A stretch of DNA of 64,000 bases from JAJCYK01 sp965212195 (GCA_965212195.1 CBDBUW010000022.1:83286-147285); one strand, 5' to 3'; counted from the stretch's first letter, positions 44,619 to 53,768 are shown. The notes: a model not told the origin generated them from the sequence alone. Made by a program: numbers and translations.

Positions 44619-45592
44619 AAAAAGTAAATATTGCTTTGATCGTACTCCTGGTGATAAGTTTGGACTTAAATGGACAAGCTCAAGAAGCCTTACCTGCGTT
44701 ACCAACCACAAAAGCACGAATTGACTCAATTCCAGGAACCACCATCGCCTTTAACATGACTTTGTTACCGTCAGGTAGCTTCACCATGGGAAGTGATCAA
44801 GAAACAGATGAAGGACCAGCCTTTGAAGTAGCCGTGGATTCTTTTTGGATCGGTACTTATGAAGTTAGTTATGAGGAGTACAATATCTTTAGGGATAAGG
44901 AATTGGATTTACCTACTACCGCACAGCCCAACTGGAATGCCGATGCGGTCGCACGACCCAGTCCGCCTTATGAGGACCCCACCTTTGGCATGGGAAGAGA
45001 GGGATTCCCAGCGGTGAGCATGACCCAGTTTGCGGCCCTTCAATACTGCAAATGGTTGAGCGAGAAAACCGGAATATTTTACCGGCTTCCCACGGAAGCT
45101 GAGTGGGAATACGCTTGCAGAGCCGGCAGCCAAACCACCTATTATTACGGGGACGAACAGCAGAAGATTGACGAATATGCCTGGCACTACGACAATAGCA
45201 ATGAAGCTTACCACAAGGTTGGACAAAAGCTCCCAAATGACTGGGGCCTTTATGATATGTTGGGCAACGTATCCGAATGGACTTTAGATCAATATCGTGA
45301 GGATGCTTACCAGCAGCTAGCAGAAGCATCAGAGGTGAATCCATGGATTAAACCTTCCGCGCTACACCCTCGTACGGTACGCGGCGGTTCCTGGGATAAC
45401 GACATTGAAGATCAGCGCTGCAGTTGCCGCATCGAGTCCAGCAAGCGCTGGAAAGAACGGGACCCTCAAATTCCTAAGAGCTTCTGGTGGAATACAGATT
45501 CTCCCTTTGTAGGCTTCAGAATAATCAGTCCCTACCAACAGCCTTCCCCGGAAGAACAAGCGGCTTTTTGGAGTCTGGTACTGGGAGATTAA
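44615..45592 (+). CDS. SUMF1/formylglycine-generating-enzyme-like protein, exported
   Basis: A 325-residue protein with a signal peptide (~1-22). The FGE-sulfatase fold is clear: MTLLPSGSFTMGSDQETDEG, PAFEVAVDSFWIGTYEVSYE, YRLPTEAEWEYACRAGSQTT, NDWGLYDMLGNVSEWTLDQ, TVRGGSWDNDI and VGFRIIS. Real formylglycine-generating enzymes have a Cys pair soon after RGGSY; here the Cys residues fall later (QRCSCR), so catalytic conversion of Cys is doubtful. Similar SUMF1-like proteins act as structural T9SS parts (GldJ/GldK type). The overlapping start with YceI and the close ApbE gene suggest one operon; no sulfatase gene is nearby. Confidence 0.85.
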   Translation: MKKVNIALIVLLVISLDLNGQAQEALPALPTTKARIDSIPGTTIAFNMTLLPSGSFTMGSDQETDEGPAFEVAVDSFWIGTYEVSYEEYNIFRDKELDLPTTAQPNWNADAVARPSPPYEDPTFGMGREGFPAVSMTQFAALQYCKWLSEKTGIFYRLPTEAEWEYACRAGSQTTYYYGDEQQKIDEYAWHYDNSNEAYHKVGQKLPNDWGLYDMLGNVSEWTLDQYREDAYQQLAEASEVNPWIKPSALHPRTVRGGSWDNDIEDQRCSCRIESSKRWKERDPQIPKSFWWNTDSPFVGFRIISPYQQPSPEEQAAFWSLVLGD

Positions 45593-45601
45593 AACCATAT
45601 C

Positions 45602-46549
45602 ATGCGGTACTATGTAATCTTGTCAATGCTTCTTATTTGCTGTGTTCCGCATTGGACATCAGCGCAAGGAGAAGGTCTTGTCCACACCAGGTTCCAATTC
45701 CAGGAACAGAAGATGGGTACCACATTTCGGATTATATTTTATACCAGCAACGCTCAACATGCTCGATCCACTGCAAAAGCAGCTTTTAATAAGGTTGATG
45801 AGCTCAATAAAATTTTCAGCGACTATGAAACGGATAGTGAAGTAAGCAGACTTAGTGAAGCAGCGGGAAACGGTAGGATTAAAGTCAGTAGGGAACTTTG
45901 GGAAGTTTTAAGGATTTCCCAGCTAATATCCGCTAAAAGTGGCGGGGCCTTTGATGTATCTATCGGGCCACTGAGCAAATTATGGCGCAGAGCACAACGA
46001 CGTCATGAGTTTCCTACGGAAGTACAAATAGCAGCAGCGAAATCGAAGGTGAATTACCGTTGGATCAAATTATATCCGCAAAGCCAGGAAGTAAAACTGG
46101 TAAAATCCGGTATGCGGCTGGATCTGGGAGGAATAGCTAAAGGATATACTGTTGACAAGATCAAAACGGTATTAGAATCACGGGGCATAACCTCTTTCCT
46201 GATTGATGGCGGCGGAGATCTGTTATGCGGTGACAGCCCCCCGGATGGATCGTCCTGGCAAATCCTTAGTGAAGCCGCAGAACCTATTGCTTTGTTAGAG
46301 CCAGGGGCCATTGCCGCCAGTGGAAGCACTTACCAATACTTGATTTGGCAACAAAAGAAATATTCTCATCTGGTTCATACCGACACCGGTTTAGGATCCA
46401 CCGATGAAAACGTTTATTATGTAAAAGCACAAAATTGTATGATAGCCGATGCCTTGGCCTCTACTCTTGGTTTAGTAGATGATCAGACATCAAGGAAATT
46501 ACTATCGAGATTTAAAGCCCAGAGAGTATATCCTGAGGCAATTCCCTGA
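45602..46549 (+). CDS. apbE: FAD:protein FMN transferase (ApbE family)
   Basis: A 315-residue ApbE-type enzyme, which attaches FMN from FAD to Thr/Ser of target flavoproteins in the periplasm. Signal peptide ~1-21. Family landmarks: MGTTFRIIFYT, NKIFSDYETDSEVSRL, GGAFDVSIGPLSKLW, LDLGGIAKGYTVDK, FLIDGGGDLLCG, and MIADALASTLGL. The usual HIIDPxTG is replaced by HLVHTDTG, a change near the active site that deserves notice. It follows the SUMF1-like gene by nine bases. No obvious flavinylation target (DxxSGAT-type) is encoded nearby. Confidence 0.88.
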   Translation: MRYYVILSMLLICCVPHWTSAQGEGLVHTRFQFQEQKMGTTFRIIFYTSNAQHARSTAKAAFNKVDELNKIFSDYETDSEVSRLSEAAGNGRIKVSRELWEVLRISQLISAKSGGAFDVSIGPLSKLWRRAQRRHEFPTEVQIAAAKSKVNYRWIKLYPQSQEVKLVKSGMRLDLGGIAKGYTVDKIKTVLESRGITSFLIDGGGDLLCGDSPPDGSSWQILSEAAEPIALLEPGAIAASGSTYQYLIWQQKKYSHLVHTDTGLGSTDENVYYVKAQNCMIADALASTLGLVDDQTSRKLLSRFKAQRVYPEAIP

Positions 46550-46612
46550 CCGTTATGTCGGGAAAACTCTAAAAATTAAAGTAACTTTTGGTACCAAGAA
46601 AAAGCAATCGTA

Positions 46613-47914
46613 ATGAATAAAAATGAATCGCGCCGTGAATTCCTGAAAAAGTCCGGCACCGCTGCAGTACTTACTTCCACCTTAGGATTTAACATCGCTT
46701 CTGCTAAATCCCATTCTCACAAGAACGTAAACTCCGACACCTTAAAGGTGGGGCTAATTGGTTGTGGGGGAAGAGGCACCGGAGCTGCTTATCAAGCTTC
46801 CATGGCTGATCCCAACGTACGCATAACTGCTATGGCGGATATCTTCAAGGACCGCCTTGATAAGTCATTTGACAACTTGATGCAAGAGAATCCCGACAAA
46901 ATCATGGTGGATGAAGATCACAAGTTCTTGGGCTTTGACGCTTATCAGAAAGTGCTGGAGAGTGATGTGGATGTGGTGATATTGGCAACCCCACCCAGCT
47001 TCCGTCCAGGACATCTGGAAGCTTCCATTACGGCCGGAAAGCATGTATTCTGTGAGAAGCCAGTGGCTGTCGATGCGCCCGGTATCCGCAGGGTAATTGA
47101 AAGCGCCAAACAAGCCAAAGCCAAAGGACTGGCTCTGATGTCAGGCTTCTGTTGGAGGCATGATATCCCCAAAATCGATACCTACGAACGTTTGTTAAAC
47201 GGGGCAATCGGAGATATTCACACCATTTATAATACCTATAACACCGGTGCATTATGGTTCCATGAACGTCAACCCAACTGGTCGGATCTCGAGTTTCAAT
47301 TGCGCAACTGGTTATATTACAATTGGCTGTCTGGAGATCATATTTCCGAACAGGCCGTTCATAGTCTTGATCTTATGTCATGGGCCATGGGTGACATAAT
47401 GCCCGTAAAAGCCACCGGTACAGGGGGAAGACAAAGCCGTACCCAACCGCAATTCGGTAACGTTTATGACCATTTTGCGGTGGTCTTTGAATATGCCGAT
47501 GGTAAAAAGGGGTTTCATTTTAGCCGACAGCAAAAGGACTGTAGCCGTGCCTATCATGTGGAGCTTACCGGTTCACAAGGTCAATGTTACGTCGATGTAT
47601 TCCGTAAACACGAAATAACCGGTAAGGAAAACTGGAAATGGAAAGGTGAAAAAACCAACATGTATCAAAACGAGCACGACACTCTTTTTGCTTCAATCCG
47701 GGAAGGAAAACCCTATAATGACGGCGTACGCATGGCCAATAGTACTATGTTGGCCATATGGGGTAGAATGGTAGCTTATACCGGACAAACACTGACTTGG
47801 GAGGAGGCCCTGAACAGCCAGGAAATTCTAGGTCCAGAACTAAACGGGTACAGTTGGGATCTTAAATGGCCTCTAAAAGAAGTGGCTAAGCCAGGAATCA
47901 CTAAATTCAGTTAA
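46613..47914 (+). CDS. Tat-exported Gfo/Idh/MocA family oxidoreductase
   Basis: A 433-residue NAD(P)-dependent sugar/inositol dehydrogenase-like protein. The N-terminus carries a twin-arginine motif and hydrophobic stretch (ESRREFLKKSG), so it is folded and exported with bound cofactor. The Rossmann motif VGLIGCGGRGTG is at ~46, the catalytic-lysine EKP motif is HVFCEKPVAVD at ~143, and YYNWLSGDHISEQAVHSLDL matches the substrate-binding helix of this family. It starts a run of three linked genes. Typical substrates are sugars or 3-keto-glycosides; the exact one is unknown. Confidence 0.88.
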   Translation: MNKNESRREFLKKSGTAAVLTSTLGFNIASAKSHSHKNVNSDTLKVGLIGCGGRGTGAAYQASMADPNVRITAMADIFKDRLDKSFDNLMQENPDKIMVDEDHKFLGFDAYQKVLESDVDVVILATPPSFRPGHLEASITAGKHVFCEKPVAVDAPGIRRVIESAKQAKAKGLALMSGFCWRHDIPKIDTYERLLNGAIGDIHTIYNTYNTGALWFHERQPNWSDLEFQLRNWLYYNWLSGDHISEQAVHSLDLMSWAMGDIMPVKATGTGGRQSRTQPQFGNVYDHFAVVFEYADGKKGFHFSRQQKDCSRAYHVELTGSQGQCYVDVFRKHEITGKENWKWKGEKTNMYQNEHDTLFASIREGKPYNDGVRMANSTMLAIWGRMVAYTGQTLTWEEALNSQEILGPELNGYSWDLKWPLKEVAKPGITKFS

Positions 47915-47916
47915 TC

Positions 47917-48807
47917 ATGAAACGCAGGGATTTTATTCAACACACCGCCGGCGCAGCAATGCTCATGGGCGTAGCCCCCGATCAACTCTTCGGGCAAACT
48001 GCCAAAGGGCTGACTAAGAAAAGTCTGAAGTTCGGGATGATCCAGGAAAAAATGTCTGTTCTGGATAAATTCAAGTTGGTAAAAGAGCTGGGATTCCACG
48101 GCATTGAATTGGACAGTCCCAATGAACTAAACGAACAGGAGATCCTGGACGCCCGTGATCAAACCGGATTGGAGATACCCGGAGTTGTAAATTCAGTTCA
48201 TTGGAAAAAACCCCTCTCCCACCCCGACCCAGAAGTGCGGGCTGCATGCACCGAATCTATGATCGACGCTTTGCATAAATGTAAATTATACGGGGGTACT
48301 ACCGTACTGCTGGTTCCAGCTGTAGTAAATGAAGAGGTAGGCTATGATGAAGCATGGGATCGATCCACAGAAGAGATTAAGAAGATGCTTCCGGCTGCAG
48401 AAGAAACAGGGGTAAAGATAGCCATCGAAAATGTATGGAATAATTTCCTGATCAGTCCATTGGAAGCAGCCCACTATATCGATCAATTCGACAGTAACAT
48501 GATCGGCTGGTATTTTGATGTAGGCAATGTGATCCGATACGGTTGGCCCGATCAATGGGTGCGGATTCTGGGAAAACGAATTCTAAAAATAGATGTGAAA
48601 GAATACAGCCGGGAAAAGCAAAAGAACCAAGGGATCTGGGAAGGATTCAAAGTAAAATTGGGAGAAGGTGATAGTGACTGGCCTAAAGTAAACAAAGCCC
48701 TGGTAGCTGCTGGATATGAAGGTTGGGGTTCGGCCGAGGTGCCGGGCGGCGATCGAGAACGACTTTGGGATATATCCCGGCGCATGGACCGGATCTATAA
48801 TCTTTAA
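47917..48807 (+). CDS. Tat-type TIM-barrel sugar isomerase/epimerase
   Basis: A 296-residue AP-endonuclease-2-like TIM-barrel protein (sugar phosphate isomerase/epimerase family). The start MKRRDFIQHTAGAAMLMG is a Tat-type signal. Landmarks with metal residues: GFHGIELDSPNE (Glu), KIAIENVWNNF (Glu), GWYFDVGNVIRYG (Asp), ILKIDVKEYS and WGSAEVPGGD (Glu). It lies two bases after the preceding Gfo/Idh/MocA stop and four from the next start, so a common operon is likely. Such pairs interconvert keto-sugars; substrate not known. Confidence 0.87.
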   Translation: MKRRDFIQHTAGAAMLMGVAPDQLFGQTAKGLTKKSLKFGMIQEKMSVLDKFKLVKELGFHGIELDSPNELNEQEILDARDQTGLEIPGVVNSVHWKKPLSHPDPEVRAACTESMIDALHKCKLYGGTTVLLVPAVVNEEVGYDEAWDRSTEEIKKMLPAAEETGVKIAIENVWNNFLISPLEAAHYIDQFDSNMIGWYFDVGNVIRYGWPDQWVRILGKRILKIDVKEYSREKQKNQGIWEGFKVKLGEGDSDWPKVNKALVAAGYEGWGSAEVPGGDRERLWDISRRMDRIYNL

Positions 48808-48810
48808 TAT

Positions 48811-49890
48811 ATGAGCGAACCAATCAAGGTACTAGTTGTAGGGTGTGGTAATATGGGCGCTTCTCACGCTCGTGCCTATCATAAAATGCCGGATTTTGAA
48901 ATTGTAGGCCTGGTCAGCCGCGGTCCTGAAAGCAGACAAAAACTCTCTCAGGAACTTGGGGGCTATCCGGAGTTTGACAACTTCGAAGATGCTATGGCAT
49001 CCACTCAGCCTCAAGCCGTTAGCATCAATACCTATCCTGACACCCATTACCAGTATGTGAAATATGCCCTCAATCATGGAGCCCATGTTTTCGTGGAGAA
49101 GCCCTTAGCCAATACAGTAGATCAATGCCGGGAAATTAAAGAACTGGCCCAGAAGGTTAACAAAAAAGTAGTAATTGGCTATATACTAAGAGTACATCCC
49201 GCCTGGACCCAATTTATAGAACAAGCAAAAGAACTGGGCAAACCGCTGGTAATGCGAATGAACCTCAATCAACAAAGTGGTGATGACATGTGGCACGTGC
49301 ATAAGAACCTTATGAAGACCATGTCCCCTATTGTTGACTGTGGAGTTCATTATGTGGACATTATGTGTCTAATGACGGAAGCCAAGCCGGTTTCCGTTAG
49401 TGCTATTGGCGCCCGGTTGACAGACGAACTGGTGGAAGGTATGTATAATTATGGTCAGCTCCAGGTGCGATTCGATGACGGTTCAGTAGGTTGGTACGAA
49501 GCGGGTTGGGGACCCATGATTAGCGAAACCGCCTATTTTGTAAAGGACGTCATCGGGCCCAAAGGATCAGTTAGTATTGTTGATAAGAATCCCCAGGTAG
49601 ACAGTACCTCTTCCGATAATGTGGATGCCCATACTGCTACTAATGCCTTGTTGGTACATCGTAGTATTATCGATGAACAGGGAAAGATCACGAAGCAAGA
49701 CCGGTTACTGGATACCACCAGTGAACCCGATCATCAGGGGCTTTGTGATCTGGAGCAACAGTACTTTCTAAAAGCAATTCGGGAAGATCTGAACCTCACC
49801 CAGCATCTGGATGATGCCATTAACAGCTTGAGAATCGTTCTGGCAGCAGATGAATCGTATAAAACCGGTCAGACGGTTAGCTTAGGTTAG
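48811..49890 (+). CDS. Cytoplasmic Gfo/Idh/MocA family oxidoreductase
   Basis: A 359-residue NAD(P)-dependent dehydrogenase-like protein without a signal sequence. The nucleotide motif VLVVGCGNMGASHARA is at the start, and the catalytic EKP motif is HVFVEKPLANT (~95). A mid-protein IVDCGVHYVDIMCLM gives the substrate-side His. Third gene of the Gfo/TIM-barrel/Gfo run: two members appear exported and this one cytosolic, which would fit stepwise processing of an imported sugar. Its last nine bases overlap the convergent endonuclease-family gene. Confidence 0.87.
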   Translation: MSEPIKVLVVGCGNMGASHARAYHKMPDFEIVGLVSRGPESRQKLSQELGGYPEFDNFEDAMASTQPQAVSINTYPDTHYQYVKYALNHGAHVFVEKPLANTVDQCREIKELAQKVNKKVVIGYILRVHPAWTQFIEQAKELGKPLVMRMNLNQQSGDDMWHVHKNLMKTMSPIVDCGVHYVDIMCLMTEAKPVSVSAIGARLTDELVEGMYNYGQLQVRFDDGSVGWYEAGWGPMISETAYFVKDVIGPKGSVSIVDKNPQVDSTSSDNVDAHTATNALLVHRSIIDEQGKITKQDRLLDTTSEPDHQGLCDLEQQYFLKAIREDLNLTQHLDDAINSLRIVLAADESYKTGQTVSLG

Positions 49891-50976
49891 CGTGGGGCCA
49901 ATATCCATGCTCACAGGAAAGTGATCCGAAGCTATTTTCAATGCTTCTTCTAATTCAGAATCGTTGATATCCTTCTTTTCGTGAGGGTTCCAAATGATCC
50001 AATCCAATTGTCGGTTAGCGGCTAAATTAGGCGTAGCCATGACGAAATCCAGTAGTGCTCCCACGCTGGTGCGGGATTCAAATTGGAAAAATTTAGCCGA
50101 TGATGGCCTCCAGCCACGACTCTTATTCCAACTGGCTTTGGTAAATGGATTGCGCAGCAGGTTATCAATTTCCCCCATATTACCCATTACTATTTCCACT
50201 GCGCTTCGGCCAAATTGCTTTTCATAAAAGTCCAATCCCGGTCCATCGTTAAAATCACCCATAACCACTACCATTTTATTTTCATCCATAAGGTCTAATA
50301 CCCGATTGCGGATCCACTGACATTGGGCCAATAATTTACGTCGATTAGCCATGGAATTTAGAGGAGTGTAAATTTCATCGATGGCTCCGGTCACTATTTT
50401 GGATTTGGCATGCACCCCGATCATTTCAAGTTCCAGATCTGCTTGACCATTGTCCATGAACGTAACCTGGGCCTCCAGGGGAGGTCTTTCAAATTTGAAG
50501 ATCTCTTCTATACTGTCTTCTTCAACATCCAGTACGTAATAGCTGTCAAATTTAGGAGCCGGCACCACTCGCTCCCCTTTAAGGAAATCCAAAATGTTAA
50601 TATTGGGGCTTTCAATATCATCGCCCTGAGGATTGTGGGTGATCTGGATAACTGCCGGGTCGAAAAGAAATGCGATCTCCTGGCGACCATCAGACAAAAA
50701 TCCCACTATAGCCTGGCTAGTTCGTAGGTTGAAATGCTGAGCAAAATTTTCCAGAGCTTGGATAGTATTCCTTCCACCCTGGCTGGTATTAGGACTCTCC
50801 AAAATACAGTAAATATCGGCATCTAAAGATTGTAGCACCTTAGCGATGCTTTCTAATTGGGTCTTTTTGTCCACTTGGTACATATCGCTATCGTCCGTGG
50901 TCAAAAGCAATTGATTTTGGTCATCAAAAAGGTTGGTAAACCATTTTATGTTGTAGGTGCTAACGCGATAATTCAT
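49882..50976 (-). CDS. Endonuclease/exonuclease/phosphatase (EEP) family protein
   Basis: A 364-residue EEP-fold metal-dependent phosphodiesterase. Catalytic motifs in order: STYNIKWF (Asn), CILESPNT (Glu), VVVMGDFNDGPG (Asp-Asn) and ASDHFPVSMDI (Asp-His). No signal peptide, so cytoplasmic. Members act on DNA, phosphoinositides or sphingomyelin; a class cannot be chosen from the sequence. It is convergent with the Gfo/Idh/MocA gene, with a nine-base overlap. Confidence 0.87.
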   Translation of the reverse strand: MNYRVSTYNIKWFTNLFDDQNQLLLTTDDSDMYQVDKKTQLESIAKVLQSLDADIYCILESPNTSQGGRNTIQALENFAQHFNLRTSQAIVGFLSDGRQEIAFLFDPAVIQITHNPQGDDIESPNINILDFLKGERVVPAPKFDSYYVLDVEEDSIEEIFKFERPPLEAQVTFMDNGQADLELEMIGVHAKSKIVTGAIDEIYTPLNSMANRRKLLAQCQWIRNRVLDLMDENKMVVVMGDFNDGPGLDFYEKQFGRSAVEIVMGNMGEIDNLLRNPFTKASWNKSRGWRPSSAKFFQFESRTSVGALLDFVMATPNLAANRQLDWIIWNPHEKKDINDSELEEALKIASDHFPVSMDIGPTLT

Positions 50977-51085
50977 GAGTTATATAGCAAGGTCGATTTA
51001 AATTAATTACAGGTGGTGTAAAAGGTAACCACAATTCCCATGATTCTTAGTCTGGAATTAATAAATTAAGAAAAACTAACACACC

Positions 51086-51634
51086 ATGAAAATCCGAATC
51101 ATCACATTTGTTATTACGGGGCTTTTGCTTTCCTGTGGAGGATCAAATTCTCAAAATGAAACTCAGACTGTAGTCGAAAGCTTTGAACCAGTAACTCCCG
51201 TAATGTTGGATATTAAAGTGCATACTTTGGATACCATAGCTATGAATGCCCAAGAATGCTGGGCGATCATTTCAGACTTCAATGCACTGGACACCTGGCT
51301 AGCTCCGGCGGTAATAGCTTCAACTATGGAGGGCCAGGGAATCGGCGCACTACGCACATTAACATTGGAGGATGGTAACAAAATCGTTGAAGAATTGATG
51401 GAGCTAGACCCTGAACAAATGAGCATGCGTTATCGCATTATTGAAGGTAACCCAAATTTGAATGATTATGTAGGAGCAAAAAAAGTAATTCCTATTAATG
51501 AAAATAGTGCAGCCATCGACTGGACCTCTACTTTTAAGACCCCACAAGGCCAGGACAGTGCCAGTTATGCTGTCATTAAGGGAGTTCATCTCTTACTGTT
51601 TCAAAACCTAGATCAAGCAGCTCTAAATGAATAA
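51086..51634 (+). CDS. SRPBCC-fold lipoprotein
   Basis: A 182-residue lipoprotein: the signal ends LLLSCGGSN (Cys ~17). The mature part resembles a START/SRPBCC hydrophobic-pocket fold (NAQECWAIISDFNALDTWLA; GIGALRTLTLEDG; MSMRYRIIEGN). The family includes polyketide-cyclase and ligand-binding proteins. Its stop lies within the start of the following VOC gene (eight-base overlap), so the two are co-transcribed. Confidence 0.8.
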   Translation: MKIRIITFVITGLLLSCGGSNSQNETQTVVESFEPVTPVMLDIKVHTLDTIAMNAQECWAIISDFNALDTWLAPAVIASTMEGQGIGALRTLTLEDGNKIVEELMELDPEQMSMRYRIIEGNPNLNDYVGAKKVIPINENSAAIDWTSTFKTPQGQDSASYAVIKGVHLLLFQNLDQAALNE

Positions 51635-52004
51635 GCAATTTTCTCATGCTGCCACCATATTTCATGTTAAGGACCCTCAATCTGCCGCACAATTCTATCG
51701 CGATATGTTGGGCTTCGACATCACCTTTGAATGGGGGGACCCCGTTGAGTATGTGGTAACAAATCGTGAAGATGCCATAGGTATCCATTTTTCTAAATTG
51801 GCCCCTGATGATCAGCGCAATTTTCAGGCATCTATCTACGTGTTTGTTTACGATGTAGATGCCCTTTACCAGGAATTTAATGAGAGATCCGTAGCTATTC
51901 ACACCCCCATCGGCACTCGCGATTATGGCATGCGGGATTTTGATATCCTGGATCCGGATGGCAACATGCTGTGCTTTGGAACAGCCTCCGATCGATTAAC
52001 TTAA
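51627..52004 (+). CDS. VOC family protein, bleomycin-resistance-like
   Basis: A 125-residue cytoplasmic VOC/glyoxalase-fold protein. It starts FSHAATIFHVKDPQSAAQFY and ends with FDILDPDGNMLCFG, a typical pattern of bleomycin-resistance/dioxygenase-like members. A full metal His/Glu set is not evident, so it may bind ligands and not catalyse. It is coupled to the upstream SRPBCC lipoprotein gene by an eight-base overlap. Confidence 0.85.
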   Translation: MNKQFSHAATIFHVKDPQSAAQFYRDMLGFDITFEWGDPVEYVVTNREDAIGIHFSKLAPDDQRNFQASIYVFVYDVDALYQEFNERSVAIHTPIGTRDYGMRDFDILDPDGNMLCFGTASDRLT

Positions 52005-52315
52005 TCGAACTTTATTTTCCATTATTACAGGTAAGGATGATTCACAAGCTCTTTCTGTAGGCTACCCGTTCCAGCCCACCATCGATTTAGGCTAAAGTTT
52101 AACACAGTCCAAGGCTTCCACTTTCACAAAGTAGACCGAAGGCAAGGAATTAAATAACCAAGAAATTGTACGAAAAAGAATTTTCCCGATCTCAACTACT
52201 GAAACGCTTAATGTGTAAATTAATAATGGGTGGGTGGGGGGCACCCCAAGAAAAATCCACCAAATTCAGTCTAAGCAATCACTTCTATTTAAGGATCACT
52301 TCGCCATAACGAAAG
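52005..52315. other. Intergenic region with one copy of the G/C-rich repeat
   Basis: About 310 bases between convergent genes with no credible ORF. It contains a repeat copy at 52228-52247, and related bases reach back to about 52168. The rest resembles the region 53560-53850 only weakly. Confidence 0.5.
52168..52247 (-). repeat. Dispersed intergenic repeat, copy 3 (long form)
   Basis: The core at 52228-52247 reads GGGTGGGTGGGGGGCACCCC; the related copy is at 53829-53847. An ATCTCAA block lies exactly 39 bases before the core in both (52189 and 53790), and about two thirds of the bases between match, with weaker similarity further upstream. The core is G-rich with runs of three or more and could form a G-quadruplex. 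It is downstream of the epimerase gene. Confidence 0.6.
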
Positions 52316-53482
52316 TCAACCGTTTGCAGCTCTCCACTTTTGAATAATCTCTGCCTCACGCTTCATAATGGAATGCTCTCCTGATTCCAAATCATTGCGA
52401 CGTTGCTCTTCCACGGCTTCCGAATACCACCAATGGTAAGTATCCCCTATAGACACCTTTAGATCTCTAAAACTTAGTCCGGCTTGAATGGCCTTTTGAT
52501 TATTCACTCGGGCGCTTCCATAATTATTGCCTTCAGGCATGATCCAGGGAACCATATAACGCACGTTGTTATCCTTAAGAAATTCATAGTCGTCGATCTG
52601 CACCAAATTGGATTCTACATCAAATGCCTGAGCAGCTAATCTAACAAATTCAGGCATTGTTTGAGTAGTTTCAGGTCCTACTGCGTTGAAGGTTCCCGTC
52701 ACCTGATCTTCTCCCAACCTGATCATCCATTCTGCCACATCCCTAACATCGATATATTGGACTGGGTCTTCCACTTTGCCGGGCACCATAATTTCTCCAC
52801 CCTTAGCCAATCGTACCGGCCAGTACGCAAAGCGGTTGGTGCGATCGGCAGGCCCCAGCATATAGGTTGGTCGGACAACAATGGTCCTGTCCTCTCCAAA
52901 TGCTTTTACGGCCTCCAGCTCCGAGTTGGCCTTCATTACACCGTAGTCATACTCTAGGTCGAATTGTTCATATTCAGGACCCGTGGGCACCTCCATCAAC
53001 AATTCAGTGTTTTCGGTAAGGTCATCTCTCAAATAAGGATAAAAAACCCCGGTCGAGGAGGTATATAAATACAATCCGGCCCTGTCTTTTAACAAATTGG
53101 CAGAATCACGGGTCCATTGAGCCTTGCGTCCGGAATTATCGATCACCAGATCCCATGATCCTTCTTCCAAAGCCTTCAGGTTGTCCTCCCGGTCGCCGAT
53201 CAGTGGTTGCACTTGATCGAAAAGCTCTGCATATATTGATGGTTGGGTCTTCCCCCTGGTAAAGGTAGAAACCTCATGACCTCTTGATAAGGCATAGGCC
53301 ACTTGGTGCGGGCCTAGAAAACTGGTTCCTCCCAGGATGAGGATTTTTAGTTTTTTTAACTGTTCCGCACTCTCTTTTGGGCTTTCTTCAGAACCGCACG
53401 ACCATAACCCTTGCCCTAAGATAGGCGTGATCAGACCTACACCGATCCCTTTGGCAATGAATGATCTTCTGGTAATTTTCAT
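52316..53482 (-). CDS. Tat-type NAD-dependent epimerase/dehydratase family protein
   Basis: An extended-SDR protein of about 388 residues. The N-terminus has a Tat motif and hydrophobic stretch (MKITRRSFIAKGIGVGLI). After it comes the Rossmann motif LILGGTSFLG, the strand VIDNSGR, the SSTGVFYP Ser region and the catalytic YGVMK (YxxxK), then VVRPTYMLGP and YIDVRDVAEWM. The ATG at 53482 precedes the twin Arg; an upstream ATG at 53506 adds eight residues. The product would be periplasmic and cofactor-bound. The gene is flanked on both sides by copies of the dispersed repeat. Substrate unknown. Confidence 0.87.
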   Translation of the reverse strand: MKITRRSFIAKGIGVGLITPILGQGLWSCGSEESPKESAEQLKKLKILILGGTSFLGPHQVAYALSRGHEVSTFTRGKTQPSIYAELFDQVQPLIGDREDNLKALEEGSWDLVIDNSGRKAQWTRDSANLLKDRAGLYLYTSSTGVFYPYLRDDLTENTELLMEVPTGPEYEQFDLEYDYGVMKANSELEAVKAFGEDRTIVVRPTYMLGPADRTNRFAYWPVRLAKGGEIMVPGKVEDPVQYIDVRDVAEWMIRLGEDQVTGTFNAVGPETTQTMPEFVRLAAQAFDVESNLVQIDDYEFLKDNNVRYMVPWIMPEGNNYGSARVNNQKAIQAGLSFRDLKVSIGDTYHWWYSEAVEEQRRNDLESGEHSIMKREAEIIQKWRAANG

Positions 53483-53768
53483 GGTGGACAATATACGATC
53501 ATTCAAAGAAAGCTCAAGATTAAACTGAATAATCGCAATATCTTGAATCTCCCTACTTGCTTACTATTCACCTCAGCTTTCCTTTCCACAGCATTGGTAA
53601 GCTACGAGAATCATGGTCCTAGATCTCTTTAGTCTTAAGCCTCTGCCCCACCCGCTACATGAGGCCGATGCACCCTGCCACACGGGCCTAGACGCCACTT
53701 TGGACCAGATAACTTCGGTGCTCAATGTCACAACCGGAAGCAAACCAATTGCTAAAAGCCCAAATGTT

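Noticed and set aside
44615..45592. Calling the SUMF1-like gene a true formylglycine-generating enzyme
   Set aside because: The expected Cys pair after the RGGSY motif is not in place and no sulfatase gene is near.
53520..53545. Third ArsR-like site upstream of the epimerase gene (ATCGCAATAT)
   Set aside because: Only one half matches the 22-bp motif and the second half is missing.
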